The notes beneath the pieces are model-generated. The model saw nothing but the letters and a program-made list of their open reading frames with translations, was not told where the DNA came from and did no database searches. Below, piece after piece: positions 1-6,800 of a stretch of DNA of 11,619 nucleotides (position 1 is its first letter; each line of letters starts with the position of its first letter). The position numbers and the translations under genes were made by a program. Source of the DNA: Lachnospiraceae bacterium (lineage in GTDB: Bacteria; Bacillota; Clostridia; Lachnospirales; Lachnospiraceae); assembly GCA_017391545.1 (NCBI GenBank), contig JAFOYD010000014.1, forward strand, positions 1 through 11,619. The letters are read 5' to 3'.

Positions 1-47
1 ATATTTCCGTTACTCTCGGAACGTAGTAATTCTTCAACTACTGCCAT
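1..47 (-). CDS. 5' end of a gene leaving the window, N-terminus MAVVEELLRSESNGN
   Basis: Only the first 15 full codons are inside the window. The ATG at 47-45 follows a good Shine-Dalgarno AGGAGG with a 9-nt gap (about 57-62 on the + strand as cctcct), so this is a real start. From memory, the short N-terminus resembles a family of about 140-residue Lachnospiraceae proteins that databases often label 'endosialidase' and whose members begin MAVV(D/E)ELL. That label has no visible support here: no catalytic region is present in the window, and known members look too short for a sialidase. It lies 113 nt downstream of clpC and probably has its own promoter. The presence of a gene is fairly sure; the family is a guess. 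Confidence 0.65.
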   Translation of the reverse strand, partial: MAVVEELLRSESNGN

Positions 48-105
48 TTCTTTTGTCCTCCTAAAATTAACAATTAATGATCACGGTATCATGTACCATA
101 TCTCT

Positions 106-137
106 ATCATATACTATTTTCTTATCTTTTTCTACAA
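106..137 (-). promoter_or_regulatory. weak candidate promoter for the gene at the window's left edge
   Basis: On the minus strand TTGTAG (137-132) is followed after 18 nt by TATATG (113-108), overlapping TATGAT (111-106), a 5/6 match to the -10 consensus. The -35 match is poor (3/6). The 113-nt gap between clpC and the next start is AT-rich and has room for a promoter. No GC-rich terminator hairpin for clpC is visible here, so some read-through from clpC is also possible. Confidence 0.3.
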
Positions 138-160
138 GATATTTGTGAATATTTTTGGAA

Positions 161-2620
161 TTATTTTTTTCCTTTTTCCTTCACAGTAAATGTCACCTTG
201 TCGCCACGCACACCTGCCGAAACAGTATCTCCCTGTTTGACTTTTCCCTCAAGGATTGCTGTCGCCAGCTCATTCTCGACGACATTCTGAATCGCACGTT
301 TTAGCGGTCTGGCTCCCATCTTAGGATCAGAATACTTCTTTACCAGATATTCCTTCAGCGTATTGGTAAAGGTAAGGTCGATATCCATCTGAGTCTTGCA
401 TCGGTCACAAAGCTTTTTGGACAGCAATGTGATGATCTGTTTCATATCCTGCTCTGTGAGTGGATGGAATACCATGATCTCATCAATACGATTGATGAAC
501 TCCGGCTTGAACAGACGCTTCACTTCCTCCATAACATTGGACTTCATCTTGTTGTAATCAGCATTCGCGTCCTGCGTTGTCGCGAATCCAAGATTTTTGG
601 GATCAATGATCCGCTGTGCGCCAGCATTCGATGTCATGATGAGAATTGTATTTTTAAAACTTACTTTTCTGCCCTTTGAGTCCGTAATATGACCATCATC
701 AAGCACCTGAAGAAGGATGTTGAACACATCAGGGTGTGCTTTTTCAATCTCATCGAACAGCACCACAGAATACGGGTTTCTGCGCACCTTTTCACTGAGC
801 TGTCCTCCCTCCTCAAAGCCTACATACCCCGGAGGAGAACCAACCATCTTCGATACAGAATGCGACTCCATATACTCCGACATATCGACACGGATCAGCG
901 CATTTTCAGAGCCAAACATCGCCTCTGCAAGCGCTTTTGAAAGCTCCGTCTTGCCGACACCCGTAGGTCCCAGGAAAAGGAACGAGCCGATCGGTCTGTT
1001 CGGATCCTGAAGTCCCACACGTCCGCGTTTCATCGTCTGTGCTACGGCTGTCACTGCTTCCTCCTGACCAATGACACGCTTATGGAGAATCGATTCCAGC
1101 TTTAACAACCGCTCGCTTTCCTTTTGCGTGAGCTTCTTGACCGGTATCTTGGTCCAGTTGGATACGACCTCCGCAATATCATTTTCCGTTACAACAAGAT
1201 TCTTCTCAGACTGATTTTTCTCATATTTATTGACCGCCTTCTCATACTTTTTAATCAGTTCCTCCTGCTGTCCGCGAAGCTCTGCCGCCTGCGTATAAGC
1301 CTCCATTCTGATCGAACGCTCAATCTGAAGATCATACTTTTTAATCTGATCCGTCATTTCCTTTAGCACATCCGGCACATTCATATTCTTGAGTCGTATG
1401 GCAGCTGACGCCTCATCAATCAGGTCAATTGCCTTATCCGGGAGATTTCTGTCATTGATATATCGGTCTGACAGTTTTACCGCCGCCTCAATGGCCTCCT
1501 GCGTAATCGTGACATTGTGATGTTCCTCGTATTTATATGCCACACCATTCAGGATCTCAACCGCCTCGTTTTCATCCGGTTCCTCGACCATGACAGGCTG
1601 GAAACGGCGCTCCAGTGCGGCATCCTTTTCAATGTATTTGCGATACTCTGCGATGGTCGTAGCTCCAATCAGCTGGATCTCACCTCTTGACAGAGAGGGT
1701 TTCAGGATATTTGACGCATCAATTGCTCCCTCTGCGCCACCTGCACCGATCAGCGTATGAATCTCATCGAGGAAAAGATAAATGTTGCCAGCATCGATCA
1801 CTTCTTTGATAACCTTTTTGATACGCTCCTCAAACTCTCCACGGTATTTCGATCCAGCCACCATGCCTGCAAGGTCCAGCGTGACGACACGCTTATTTTT
1901 CACAGTGTCAGGAACTTCCCCATTGACAATTCTCAGTGCAAGCCCTTCCGCGATTGCTGTCTTACCGACCCCCGGCTCACCGATCAGACATGGATTATTC
2001 TTCGTGCGTCTTGACAAAATCTGTACGACACGCATGATCTCGGTATCCCTGCCGACCACAGGATCCAGTTTTCCCTCTTTTGCCAGATAGGTGAGATCTC
2101 TGCTGTATTGGTTCAAGGTCTGTGTGACACCGTCTTTTTTCTTTTTATTTCGATTTCTGTTCAGGTCATCCTTGTGCTGATTAATATCCTCACCCATTGC
2201 GACCAGTGTGTCCATATAGAGTTTCTGTACATTGACACCGATCGTATTTAAAAGTCGAAGCCCGACATTCTCGCCTTCCCTTAATATCGCAAGCAGAATG
2301 TGTTCTGTACCAGTCATCTGACTTTTATATTTCTCTGCCAGCCTATGGCTGTCCTCAAGGATTTTGATCGCTCTTGGAGAATATCCATCACGCTCCAGCA
2401 TAGCGATATTCCCCTCGGGTGCGATCAGCTCCTTGATCATGCTGATCAGCTGCACCTCATCCACACCATTTTCCGCAAGCACTCTCGCCGCAACACCTGT
2501 CTTTTCTTTCACAAGACCAACCAGAATGTGCTCACTTCCAATATAGCTCTGATGAAGATCTCTTGCAGCCTTGGCGGCCTTTTGCAGAGCCACCTTTGCC
2601 TTATCTGTAAACTGCTGCAT
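161..2620 (-). CDS. clpC: ClpC, AAA+ unfoldase subunit of the Clp protease
   Basis: This 819-residue Hsp100 ATPase unfolds substrates in the cytoplasm and threads them into ClpP. The order is an N-terminal double Clp repeat (about 1-145), a Lys/Asn-rich linker (150-165), AAA1 with Walker A GEPGVGKT (214-221), Walker B with D285/E286 and an arginine finger near 338-339, a middle coiled-coil domain (about 415-475) with a UVR-like stretch around YTQAAELRGQQEEL, AAA2 with Walker A GPTGVGKT (551-558) and Walker B D623/E624, and sensor 2 GARPLKR (769-775). The tripeptide LGF at 677-679 sits in the loop that docks on ClpP, which separates ClpC from ClpB. Length is normal for ClpC. The ATG has GGAGG 10 nt upstream. 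It follows a GntR regulator after 63 nt with no terminator between them, so the two are probably co-transcribed. The usual ctsR, mcsA and mcsB neighbours are absent from this window. Confidence 0.97.
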   Translation of the reverse strand: MQQFTDKAKVALQKAAKAARDLHQSYIGSEHILVGLVKEKTGVAARVLAENGVDEVQLISMIKELIAPEGNIAMLERDGYSPRAIKILEDSHRLAEKYKSQMTGTEHILLAILREGENVGLRLLNTIGVNVQKLYMDTLVAMGEDINQHKDDLNRNRNKKKKDGVTQTLNQYSRDLTYLAKEGKLDPVVGRDTEIMRVVQILSRRTKNNPCLIGEPGVGKTAIAEGLALRIVNGEVPDTVKNKRVVTLDLAGMVAGSKYRGEFEERIKKVIKEVIDAGNIYLFLDEIHTLIGAGGAEGAIDASNILKPSLSRGEIQLIGATTIAEYRKYIEKDAALERRFQPVMVEEPDENEAVEILNGVAYKYEEHHNVTITQEAIEAAVKLSDRYINDRNLPDKAIDLIDEASAAIRLKNMNVPDVLKEMTDQIKKYDLQIERSIRMEAYTQAAELRGQQEELIKKYEKAVNKYEKNQSEKNLVVTENDIAEVVSNWTKIPVKKLTQKESERLLKLESILHKRVIGQEEAVTAVAQTMKRGRVGLQDPNRPIGSFLFLGPTGVGKTELSKALAEAMFGSENALIRVDMSEYMESHSVSKMVGSPPGYVGFEEGGQLSEKVRRNPYSVVLFDEIEKAHPDVFNILLQVLDDGHITDSKGRKVSFKNTILIMTSNAGAQRIIDPKNLGFATTQDANADYNKMKSNVMEEVKRLFKPEFINRIDEIMVFHPLTEQDMKQIITLLSKKLCDRCKTQMDIDLTFTNTLKEYLVKKYSDPKMGARPLKRAIQNVVENELATAILEGKVKQGDTVSAGVRGDKVTFTVKEKGKK

Positions 2621-2683
2621 GTTCTTTATGCCTCCATTAATATATTACTAATTTTAAATATTGCTACCTGCAACTATTCAGTA

Positions 2684-3094
2684 TCATAATGAATCAATAT
2701 CATCATAGTCACACTTCTCGCCATCAGCCTCATAACTTTCATAAATCTCATCAATCAGTGCATGGACCTCATCTCGTGAAATCTGCTTGCATCTGCTCTT
2801 TGCTAACAGCACCTGCATATCACGTTTCAAATCCTCGATTGCCTGCATCTTGTCAATGTCAATGGCAATCACTGCACCTTTTCTTCTGTCTACCTTGACA
2901 AACCCCTCCTGCTTCAGCACAGAATACGCCTTGTTGACTGTATGCATATTGATGCCTATCGTATCTGCAAGCTGTCTCACCGATGGAAGTGCGTCCCCTT
3001 CCTGAAACTGAGACGTAGCGATCCCGATTATAATCTGGTTGCGCAGCTGTAGATAAAGGGCTTCATCACTGTTAAAATCAATCTCTATATACAT
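2684..3094 (-). CDS. YtrA-subfamily GntR transcriptional regulator
   Basis: A 136-residue winged-helix repressor-type protein. Residues 10-78 form the GntR DNA-binding domain: the family signature is visible as EGDALPSVRQLADTIGINMH (32-51), followed by TVNKAYSVLKQEGFV and the wing VDRRKGAVI. The short helical C-terminus (80-120), with no ligand-binding FCD or UTRA domain, is typical of the YtrA subfamily, which usually controls a neighbouring operon. The tail (117-136) is acidic. I place the start at ATG 3094-3092 because the Shine-Dalgarno AAGGAGTGAT lies about 11 nt before it. A GTG at 3106-3104 would add four residues but overlaps that Shine-Dalgarno. YtrA regulators normally sit beside ABC transporter genes; here the downstream partner is clpC, so it probably regulates itself and clpC. 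Its effector is unknown. Confidence 0.9.
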   Translation of the reverse strand: MYIEIDFNSDEALYLQLRNQIIIGIATSQFQEGDALPSVRQLADTIGINMHTVNKAYSVLKQEGFVKVDRRKGAVIAIDIDKMQAIEDLKRDMQVLLAKSRCKQISRDEVHALIDEIYESYEADGEKCDYDDIDSL

Positions 3095-3128
3095 ATCTGC
3101 TATCACTCCTTAACGCTAACCGGCTGTT

Positions 3129-3163
3129 ATATGTATTGTAGCACACAGGCCATATGTATACAA
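3129..3163 (-). promoter_or_regulatory. extended -10 promoter of the gntR-clpC unit with candidate operator repeats
   Basis: On the minus strand TTGTAT (3163-3158) and TACAAT (3140-3135) are separated by exactly 17 nt, and TGC directly before TACAAT forms an extended -10 element. The octamer ATACATAT occurs at 3159-3152, overlapping the -35, and again at 3136-3129, overlapping the end of the -10, with centres 23 bp apart, about two helix turns. The first copy also lies beside the palindrome TGTATACA (3155-3162). This arrangement suits autorepression by the GntR protein, which is an inference. Confidence 0.6.
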
Positions 3164-3184
3164 GAGATGTTATAAAGTTTTTAC

Positions 3185-3221
3185 AAAAAAAGATGCAAGT
3201 CGGAGACTTGCATCTTTTTTT
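3185..3221 (-). terminator. strong hairpin terminator of the pur/SH3 unit (possibly bidirectional)
   Basis: A perfect inverted repeat, 3185-3201 with 3205-3221, has a GGA loop. The core is GATGCAAGTC/GACTTGCATC flanked by seven A:T pairs, giving a 17-bp stem with U-runs on both strands. On the minus strand it begins within the TAA stop of the SH3-domain gene (3222-3220), so termination is placed directly at the end of translation. It separates the purine unit from the gntR promoter. Confidence 0.93.
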
Positions 3222-4893
3222 AAATGTCCATGAAATCCATATCGTCATCATCTTGATCCAGCATATTTTTTGCCTTGTATCCTTTTTGTGGACGCATATT
3301 ATCATTCTGTGGCTGTGGACGTCTTACCGCTCCCTGCGGATTTCCCTGTCCTGGTGCTGGTCTTTGTCCCTGTGGTCGTGCGCCCTGCGGATTTCTGCCC
3401 ATTGTGCTCTGCGGATGTCTTACCGCCTGTGTTCCTGACTGGGGCTGCGGACGCCTTACCGGCTGTGAAGCCGCCTGCTGCGCTCCTGACTGTGGCTGTG
3501 GACGCCTTACCGGCTGTGAAGCCGCCTGCTGTGCTCCTGGCTGGGGCTGCGGACGTCTTACCGGCTGTTGCACTCCTGGCTGAGGCTGCGGACGTCTTAC
3601 CGGCTGTGAAGTCGCCTGATGTACTCCTGACTGGGGCTGCGGACGTCTTACCGGCTGCGAAGCCGCCTGCTGCGCTCCTGACTGTGGCTGCGGACGTTTT
3701 ATCATCTGGCTTGACTGTAACTGTGGACGTCTTGACTGCTGTACGTTCTCTGTTTCATCATCATCAAGTTCTTCAAGATCCTCAAAGCCTTCATTGTCGG
3801 AGTATTCCTCATCGTCCTCATCGTCATATCCGCCATCATATGCAGTATATTCTCTCAGTTTCAGGATCAGAAGTCCTATTGCAGCCATCAAAATCACAAT
3901 GATAATGACAAGAATAATCACAACTATGCTTCCCGCACCGCTTTTTTCCTCCGGTATTGTTACATCAGCTGCTGTATACGCATACCTCTGATAGATTCCT
4001 TTCTCTGAGTCAAACAAATACCAGCCTTCTTCACCATTCTGTTTCTGCACATAGAAAATATAGAAATTACCGTTCTTGTACGCATTGATCTTCTGATCAT
4101 TCCAGTTGAGATCCACCGCTACAAAGCCAGGCATAATATATGGAACTTCCTCAACATTCATGAGAATAATATTGGCTGAATCATTGTTCTGCTGACTTGT
4201 CTGGTCAGGCTCCTGCGACGGCTCCTGCTCCTCCTCAGTCGCTGGTTCCGTTGATGTCTCAGGGTTGTTTTCTTCTCCAGTGATCTCCGATACTGCCGTA
4301 TCTGCCGGCACATTATCAAAAGTCACAAGATCAGAACGAATAAAGCCTGTGATTTCCTTGTTATTGTATGAAAATGATATCTGATACCACTTTTTACCAT
4401 CTGCACCATTGGCTTCTCCGGTTACCGTAACAACCATTCCGCGGTTTGCCGTAGCTACCACATCATGATTTGTAGAAGCTCCCTTTCTGATGCGCACATT
4501 GCTTGTCACAACAGTACCTTTTTTTGCATCGACCGGTGTTGCAGTCGTAACACTCTGGTCGGTTGCTGTAGCATTGGAAGACGTGGTTTCTGAACTGCCA
4601 TTTTTCTTTACAAGGTCAGCCCTGATATATCCCTTTGTGTTCGCATCTACATACACCTGATACCAGGTCTTGCCATCTGCACCAGTCGTCTCGCTGATGA
4701 TGTCAACATTTCCACCCTGCGCCACACTTCCAAGCTGTTCACTTGAAGAATCAGCAGAAGCTCTGATTTTGGCACTTGCTACTGTCACAGTTCCTTTCTC
4801 GTCAGCCATGCATAGGATACCGATGCTCATTACCATGCAAAAGGCTGCTGCTGCTAATGCATGCTTTATACCATTTCTTCTGTGTTTTTTCAT
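3220..4893 (-). CDS. membrane-anchored bacterial SH3-domain protein with Pro/Gln/Arg-repeat cytoplasmic tail
   Basis: This 557-residue protein has a signal peptide (basic MKKHRRNGIK, then hydrophobic 11-30, likely cleaved after CMA at 30), two bacterial SH3 domains (about 33-96 and 126-190, each with the KIR/VRIR start and a KxWYQ...GxIRxDLV end), an acidic Thr/Glu linker (195-240), a further folded-looking extracellular segment (245-306), and one transmembrane helix (321-346). The cytoplasmic part has an acidic stretch (353-382), then RRPQPQ repeats (about 399-497) with a 17-residue period, a Gly/Pro/Gln region, and an acidic end DDDDMDFMDI. Predicted topology is outside-in. Bacterial SH3 domains often bind cell-wall peptides, so a wall-sensing or scaffolding role is possible but unproven; no enzyme domain is seen. 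It starts 14 nt after purD and shares that transcript. The start has AGGGAG about 8 nt upstream. Confidence 0.9.
   Translation of the reverse strand: MKKHRRNGIKHALAAAAFCMVMSIGILCMADEKGTVTVASAKIRASADSSSEQLGSVAQGGNVDIISETTGADGKTWYQVYVDANTKGYIRADLVKKNGSSETTSSNATATDQSVTTATPVDAKKGTVVTSNVRIRKGASTNHDVVATANRGMVVTVTGEANGADGKKWYQISFSYNNKEITGFIRSDLVTFDNVPADTAVSEITGEENNPETSTEPATEEEQEPSQEPDQTSQQNNDSANIILMNVEEVPYIMPGFVAVDLNWNDQKINAYKNGNFYIFYVQKQNGEEGWYLFDSEKGIYQRYAYTAADVTIPEEKSGAGSIVVIILVIIIVILMAAIGLLILKLREYTAYDGGYDDEDDEEYSDNEGFEDLEELDDDETENVQQSRRPQLQSSQMIKRPQPQSGAQQAASQPVRRPQPQSGVHQATSQPVRRPQPQPGVQQPVRRPQPQPGAQQAASQPVRRPQPQSGAQQAASQPVRRPQPQSGTQAVRHPQSTMGRNPQGARPQGQRPAPGQGNPQGAVRRPQPQNDNMRPQKGYKAKNMLDQDDDDMDFMDI
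3405..3735 (-). repeat. in-frame tandem repeats, main period 51 bp (17 codons)
   Basis: The motif ggacgYctt (+ strand) starts at 3449, 3500, 3551, 3590, 3641 and 3692: spacings 51, 51, 39, 51 and 51, with looser copies at 3413 and 3725. All spacings are multiples of three, so the repeats encode RRPQPQSGAQQAASQPV-type units and the 39-bp unit has lost four codons. The units are close to identical at DNA level, suggesting recent duplication or homogenisation. Confidence 0.92.
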
Positions 4894-4907
4894 TTCTCTA
4901 CTCCCTG

Positions 4908-6182
4908 TTACGCCTCATCAATTGCCTTTCCAATATCATGGCGCATATACTTGTTGTCAAAATCAATCCATTCCGTAGCGGCGTAAGCATTTGCCCTTGC
5001 CTGCTTCAGATCTTCACCCTTTGCCGTTACTCCCAGGACACGTCCTCCATTGGTCACGAACCTGCCATTTTCATCAAGCTTCGTACCTGCATGGAAGCAG
5101 TAATATCCGTCCTTTCCTTCAAAGTTCTCAAGTCCTCTGATTTCAAGTCCCTTATCATACTTGACCGGATATCCCTCGCTTGCAAGGACAACACATACAG
5201 CCGCATTATCCTCAAACTGAAGGTCAATCGTATCAAGCTTGCCGTCAATACATGCTTCCATCACATCAATGATGTCATTTTTCATACGAGGAAGCACAAC
5301 CTGTGCCTCCGGGTCACCAAACCTTGCATTATACTCAAGTACTCTTGGGCCTTTTGCAGTCAGCATCAATCCAAAGAAAATGATTCCTTTAAATTCTCTT
5401 CCCTCTGATGCCATCGCATCTACTGTAGCCTGGTAAATATAATTCTTACAGAATTCATCGACCTCATCAGTATAGAACGGACTTGGCGAAAAGGTTCCCA
5501 TTCCGCCTGTGTTCAATCCCTGATCTCCGTCCTGTGCACGTTTGTGATCCTGTGCAGAAGTCATCGTCTTGATCGTCTTGCCATCAACAAAGGACAATAC
5601 AGAAACCTCGCGTCCTGTCATAAATTCCTCAATGACCATACGATTTCCGGCTGTTCCGAACTGTTTGTCAAGCATGATGGACTTGACACCGTCCTGTGCC
5701 TCCGCAAGCGTATTGCAGATCAACACGCCCTTACCAAGCGCCAGACCATCCGCCTTCAATACGATCGGGAACTGAGCTGTCTCCAGATAAGCCAGTGCCT
5801 TGTCGGCGTCATCAAATGTTTCATATGCCGCTGTCGGAATATTATATTTCTTCATTAAATCCTTGGAAAAAGCCTTTGATCCTTCCAGAATCGCAGCATT
5901 TTTCCTAGGGCCAAATACCCTGAGTCCTTCTGCTTCAAAGGCATCGACAACACCGCCCACCAAAGGATCGTCCATACCGATGATGGTCAGGTCAATCTCT
6001 TTTTCCTTTGCAAACGCCACAAGCTTATCAAACTCCATGGCACCGATTGGCACACACTCTGCAATCTGACCGATTCCGGCATTACCTGGTGCACAGTATA
6101 TCTTATCGACACGTGCGCTTTTTGCCACACTTGTAGCAATCGCATGCTCTCTTCCGCCACTTCCTACGATTAAAACCTTCAT
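4908..6182 (-). CDS. purD: PurD, phosphoribosylamine-glycine ligase (GAR synthetase)
   Basis: This 424-residue ATP-grasp enzyme joins 5-phosphoribosylamine and glycine, with ATP, to make GAR, the second step of IMP synthesis, in the cytoplasm. Visible hallmarks are the N-terminal GSGGREHA (7-14), the ATP-grasp lid around LKADGLALGKGV (142-153), the family signature near HKRAQDGDQGLNTGGMG (213-229), and the metal/substrate segment LEYNARFGDPEAQ (282-294). Length matches the usual 420-430. Its ATG has AGGAG about 9 nt upstream, and it follows purN by 24 nt. It is the last purine gene of this cluster; the SH3-domain gene follows at once. Confidence 0.98.
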   Translation of the reverse strand: MKVLIVGSGGREHAIATSVAKSARVDKIYCAPGNAGIGQIAECVPIGAMEFDKLVAFAKEKEIDLTIIGMDDPLVGGVVDAFEAEGLRVFGPRKNAAILEGSKAFSKDLMKKYNIPTAAYETFDDADKALAYLETAQFPIVLKADGLALGKGVLICNTLAEAQDGVKSIMLDKQFGTAGNRMVIEEFMTGREVSVLSFVDGKTIKTMTSAQDHKRAQDGDQGLNTGGMGTFSPSPFYTDEVDEFCKNYIYQATVDAMASEGREFKGIIFFGLMLTAKGPRVLEYNARFGDPEAQVVLPRMKNDIIDVMEACIDGKLDTIDLQFEDNAAVCVVLASEGYPVKYDKGLEIRGLENFEGKDGYYCFHAGTKLDENGRFVTNGGRVLGVTAKGEDLKQARANAYAATEWIDFDNKYMRHDIGKAIDEA

Positions 6183-6206
6183 TTTATTTATCTCCTGTCC
6201 TTTTCA

Positions 6207-6800
6207 TTAGATCCGCCCGTTTGCGATCATATCGATCGCCTGTGGCAGAATCTGCCATTCAGCCTGCTCCATAACGCGCTGCTGAAGCACCTTTGGCGTA
6301 TCGTCCGGCAATACTTCTACAGCCTTCTGCAGGATGATCGGACCCGTGTCCGTGCCCTCATCCACAAAATGAACCGTAGCTCCTGTGACCTTTACCCCGC
6401 GAGCCAGAGCCGCCTCATGTACCTTGAGTCCATAATAGCCGGTTCCACAAAAAGATGGAATCAGGGATGGATGGATATTTATGATACGACGCTCATATTT
6501 CTGAATCATCACAGGTGGAATGACCACCAAAAATCCGGCAAGCACGACCAGATCCGGTTCTGCCTCATCCACGCACTGTAAAAATGCTTCATTAAAAAGT
6601 TCCCTGTCTGCGTAATCCTTTGGTGATATGGCTACTGCATCAATCCCTTTACCACGTGCCCGCTCCAGTGCAAAAGCACCTTTGTTGTTGCTGATGACAC
6701 GCACGATCTGAGCATTTGTAATCTTTCCTGCATCAATCGCGTCAATGATTGCCTGAAGGTTCGTACCTCCACCGGATACGCATACGCATACTCTTAGCAT
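6207..6800 (-). CDS. purN: PurN, GAR formyltransferase (10-formyl-THF dependent)
   Basis: A 197-residue enzyme that transfers formyl from 10-formyltetrahydrofolate to GAR, the third step of IMP synthesis. The phosphate-binding loop SGGGTNLQA (9-17), catalytic pair N108 and H110 in NIHPSLIP, and the catalytic aspartate D151 in TDTGP are all present, matching N106, H108 and D144 of the E. coli enzyme. Between them, PSFCGTGYYGLKVHEAAL is the clostridial form of the substrate loop. The ATG overlaps the purM stop: the two genes share 7 nt (6794-6800), and the Shine-Dalgarno GGGAG lies inside purM, so translation is probably coupled. Confidence 0.97.
   Translation of the reverse strand: MLRVCVCVSGGGTNLQAIIDAIDAGKITNAQIVRVISNNKGAFALERARGKGIDAVAISPKDYADRELFNEAFLQCVDEAEPDLVVLAGFLVVIPPVMIQKYERRIINIHPSLIPSFCGTGYYGLKVHEAALARGVKVTGATVHFVDEGTDTGPIILQKAVEVLPDDTPKVLQQRVMEQAEWQILPQAIDMIANGRI

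Noticed and set aside
130..160. AT-only inverted repeat after clpC as a terminator
   Set aside because: The stem is about 5 A:T pairs with mismatches and no T-run on the minus strand, too weak to call.
2621..2683. Separate promoter for clpC in the gntR-clpC gap
   Set aside because: TTGCAG is present on the minus strand, but no good -10 lies at 16-18 nt. The gap is simply AT-rich, and co-transcription is the simpler reading.
3095..3106. GTG start adding MIAD to the GntR regulator
   Set aside because: The GTG overlaps the Shine-Dalgarno AAGGAG. The ATG at 3094 is properly spaced and matches how this family begins.
3405..3735. Periodic repeats that might suggest a CRISPR array or minisatellite
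   Set aside because: There are no unique spacers. The units are contiguous, multiples of three, and translate in frame into one protein.
3270..3902. 210-residue open frame on the + strand, rich in Ala/Leu/Pro
   Set aside because: It is the antisense shadow of the RRPQPQ repeats in the SH3 gene. Its repeats mirror the 51-bp units, and it has no ribosome-binding site.
4800..4893. Lipoprotein signal in the SH3 protein (cysteine in GILCMA)
   Set aside because: The residue before the cysteine is Leu, not Gly, Ala or Ser, so no lipobox is formed. An ordinary signal peptide fits better.
4776..5408. 210-residue + strand frame across the purD end and SH3 start
   Set aside because: No family resemblance or ribosome-binding site. 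It opposes two well-supported genes.
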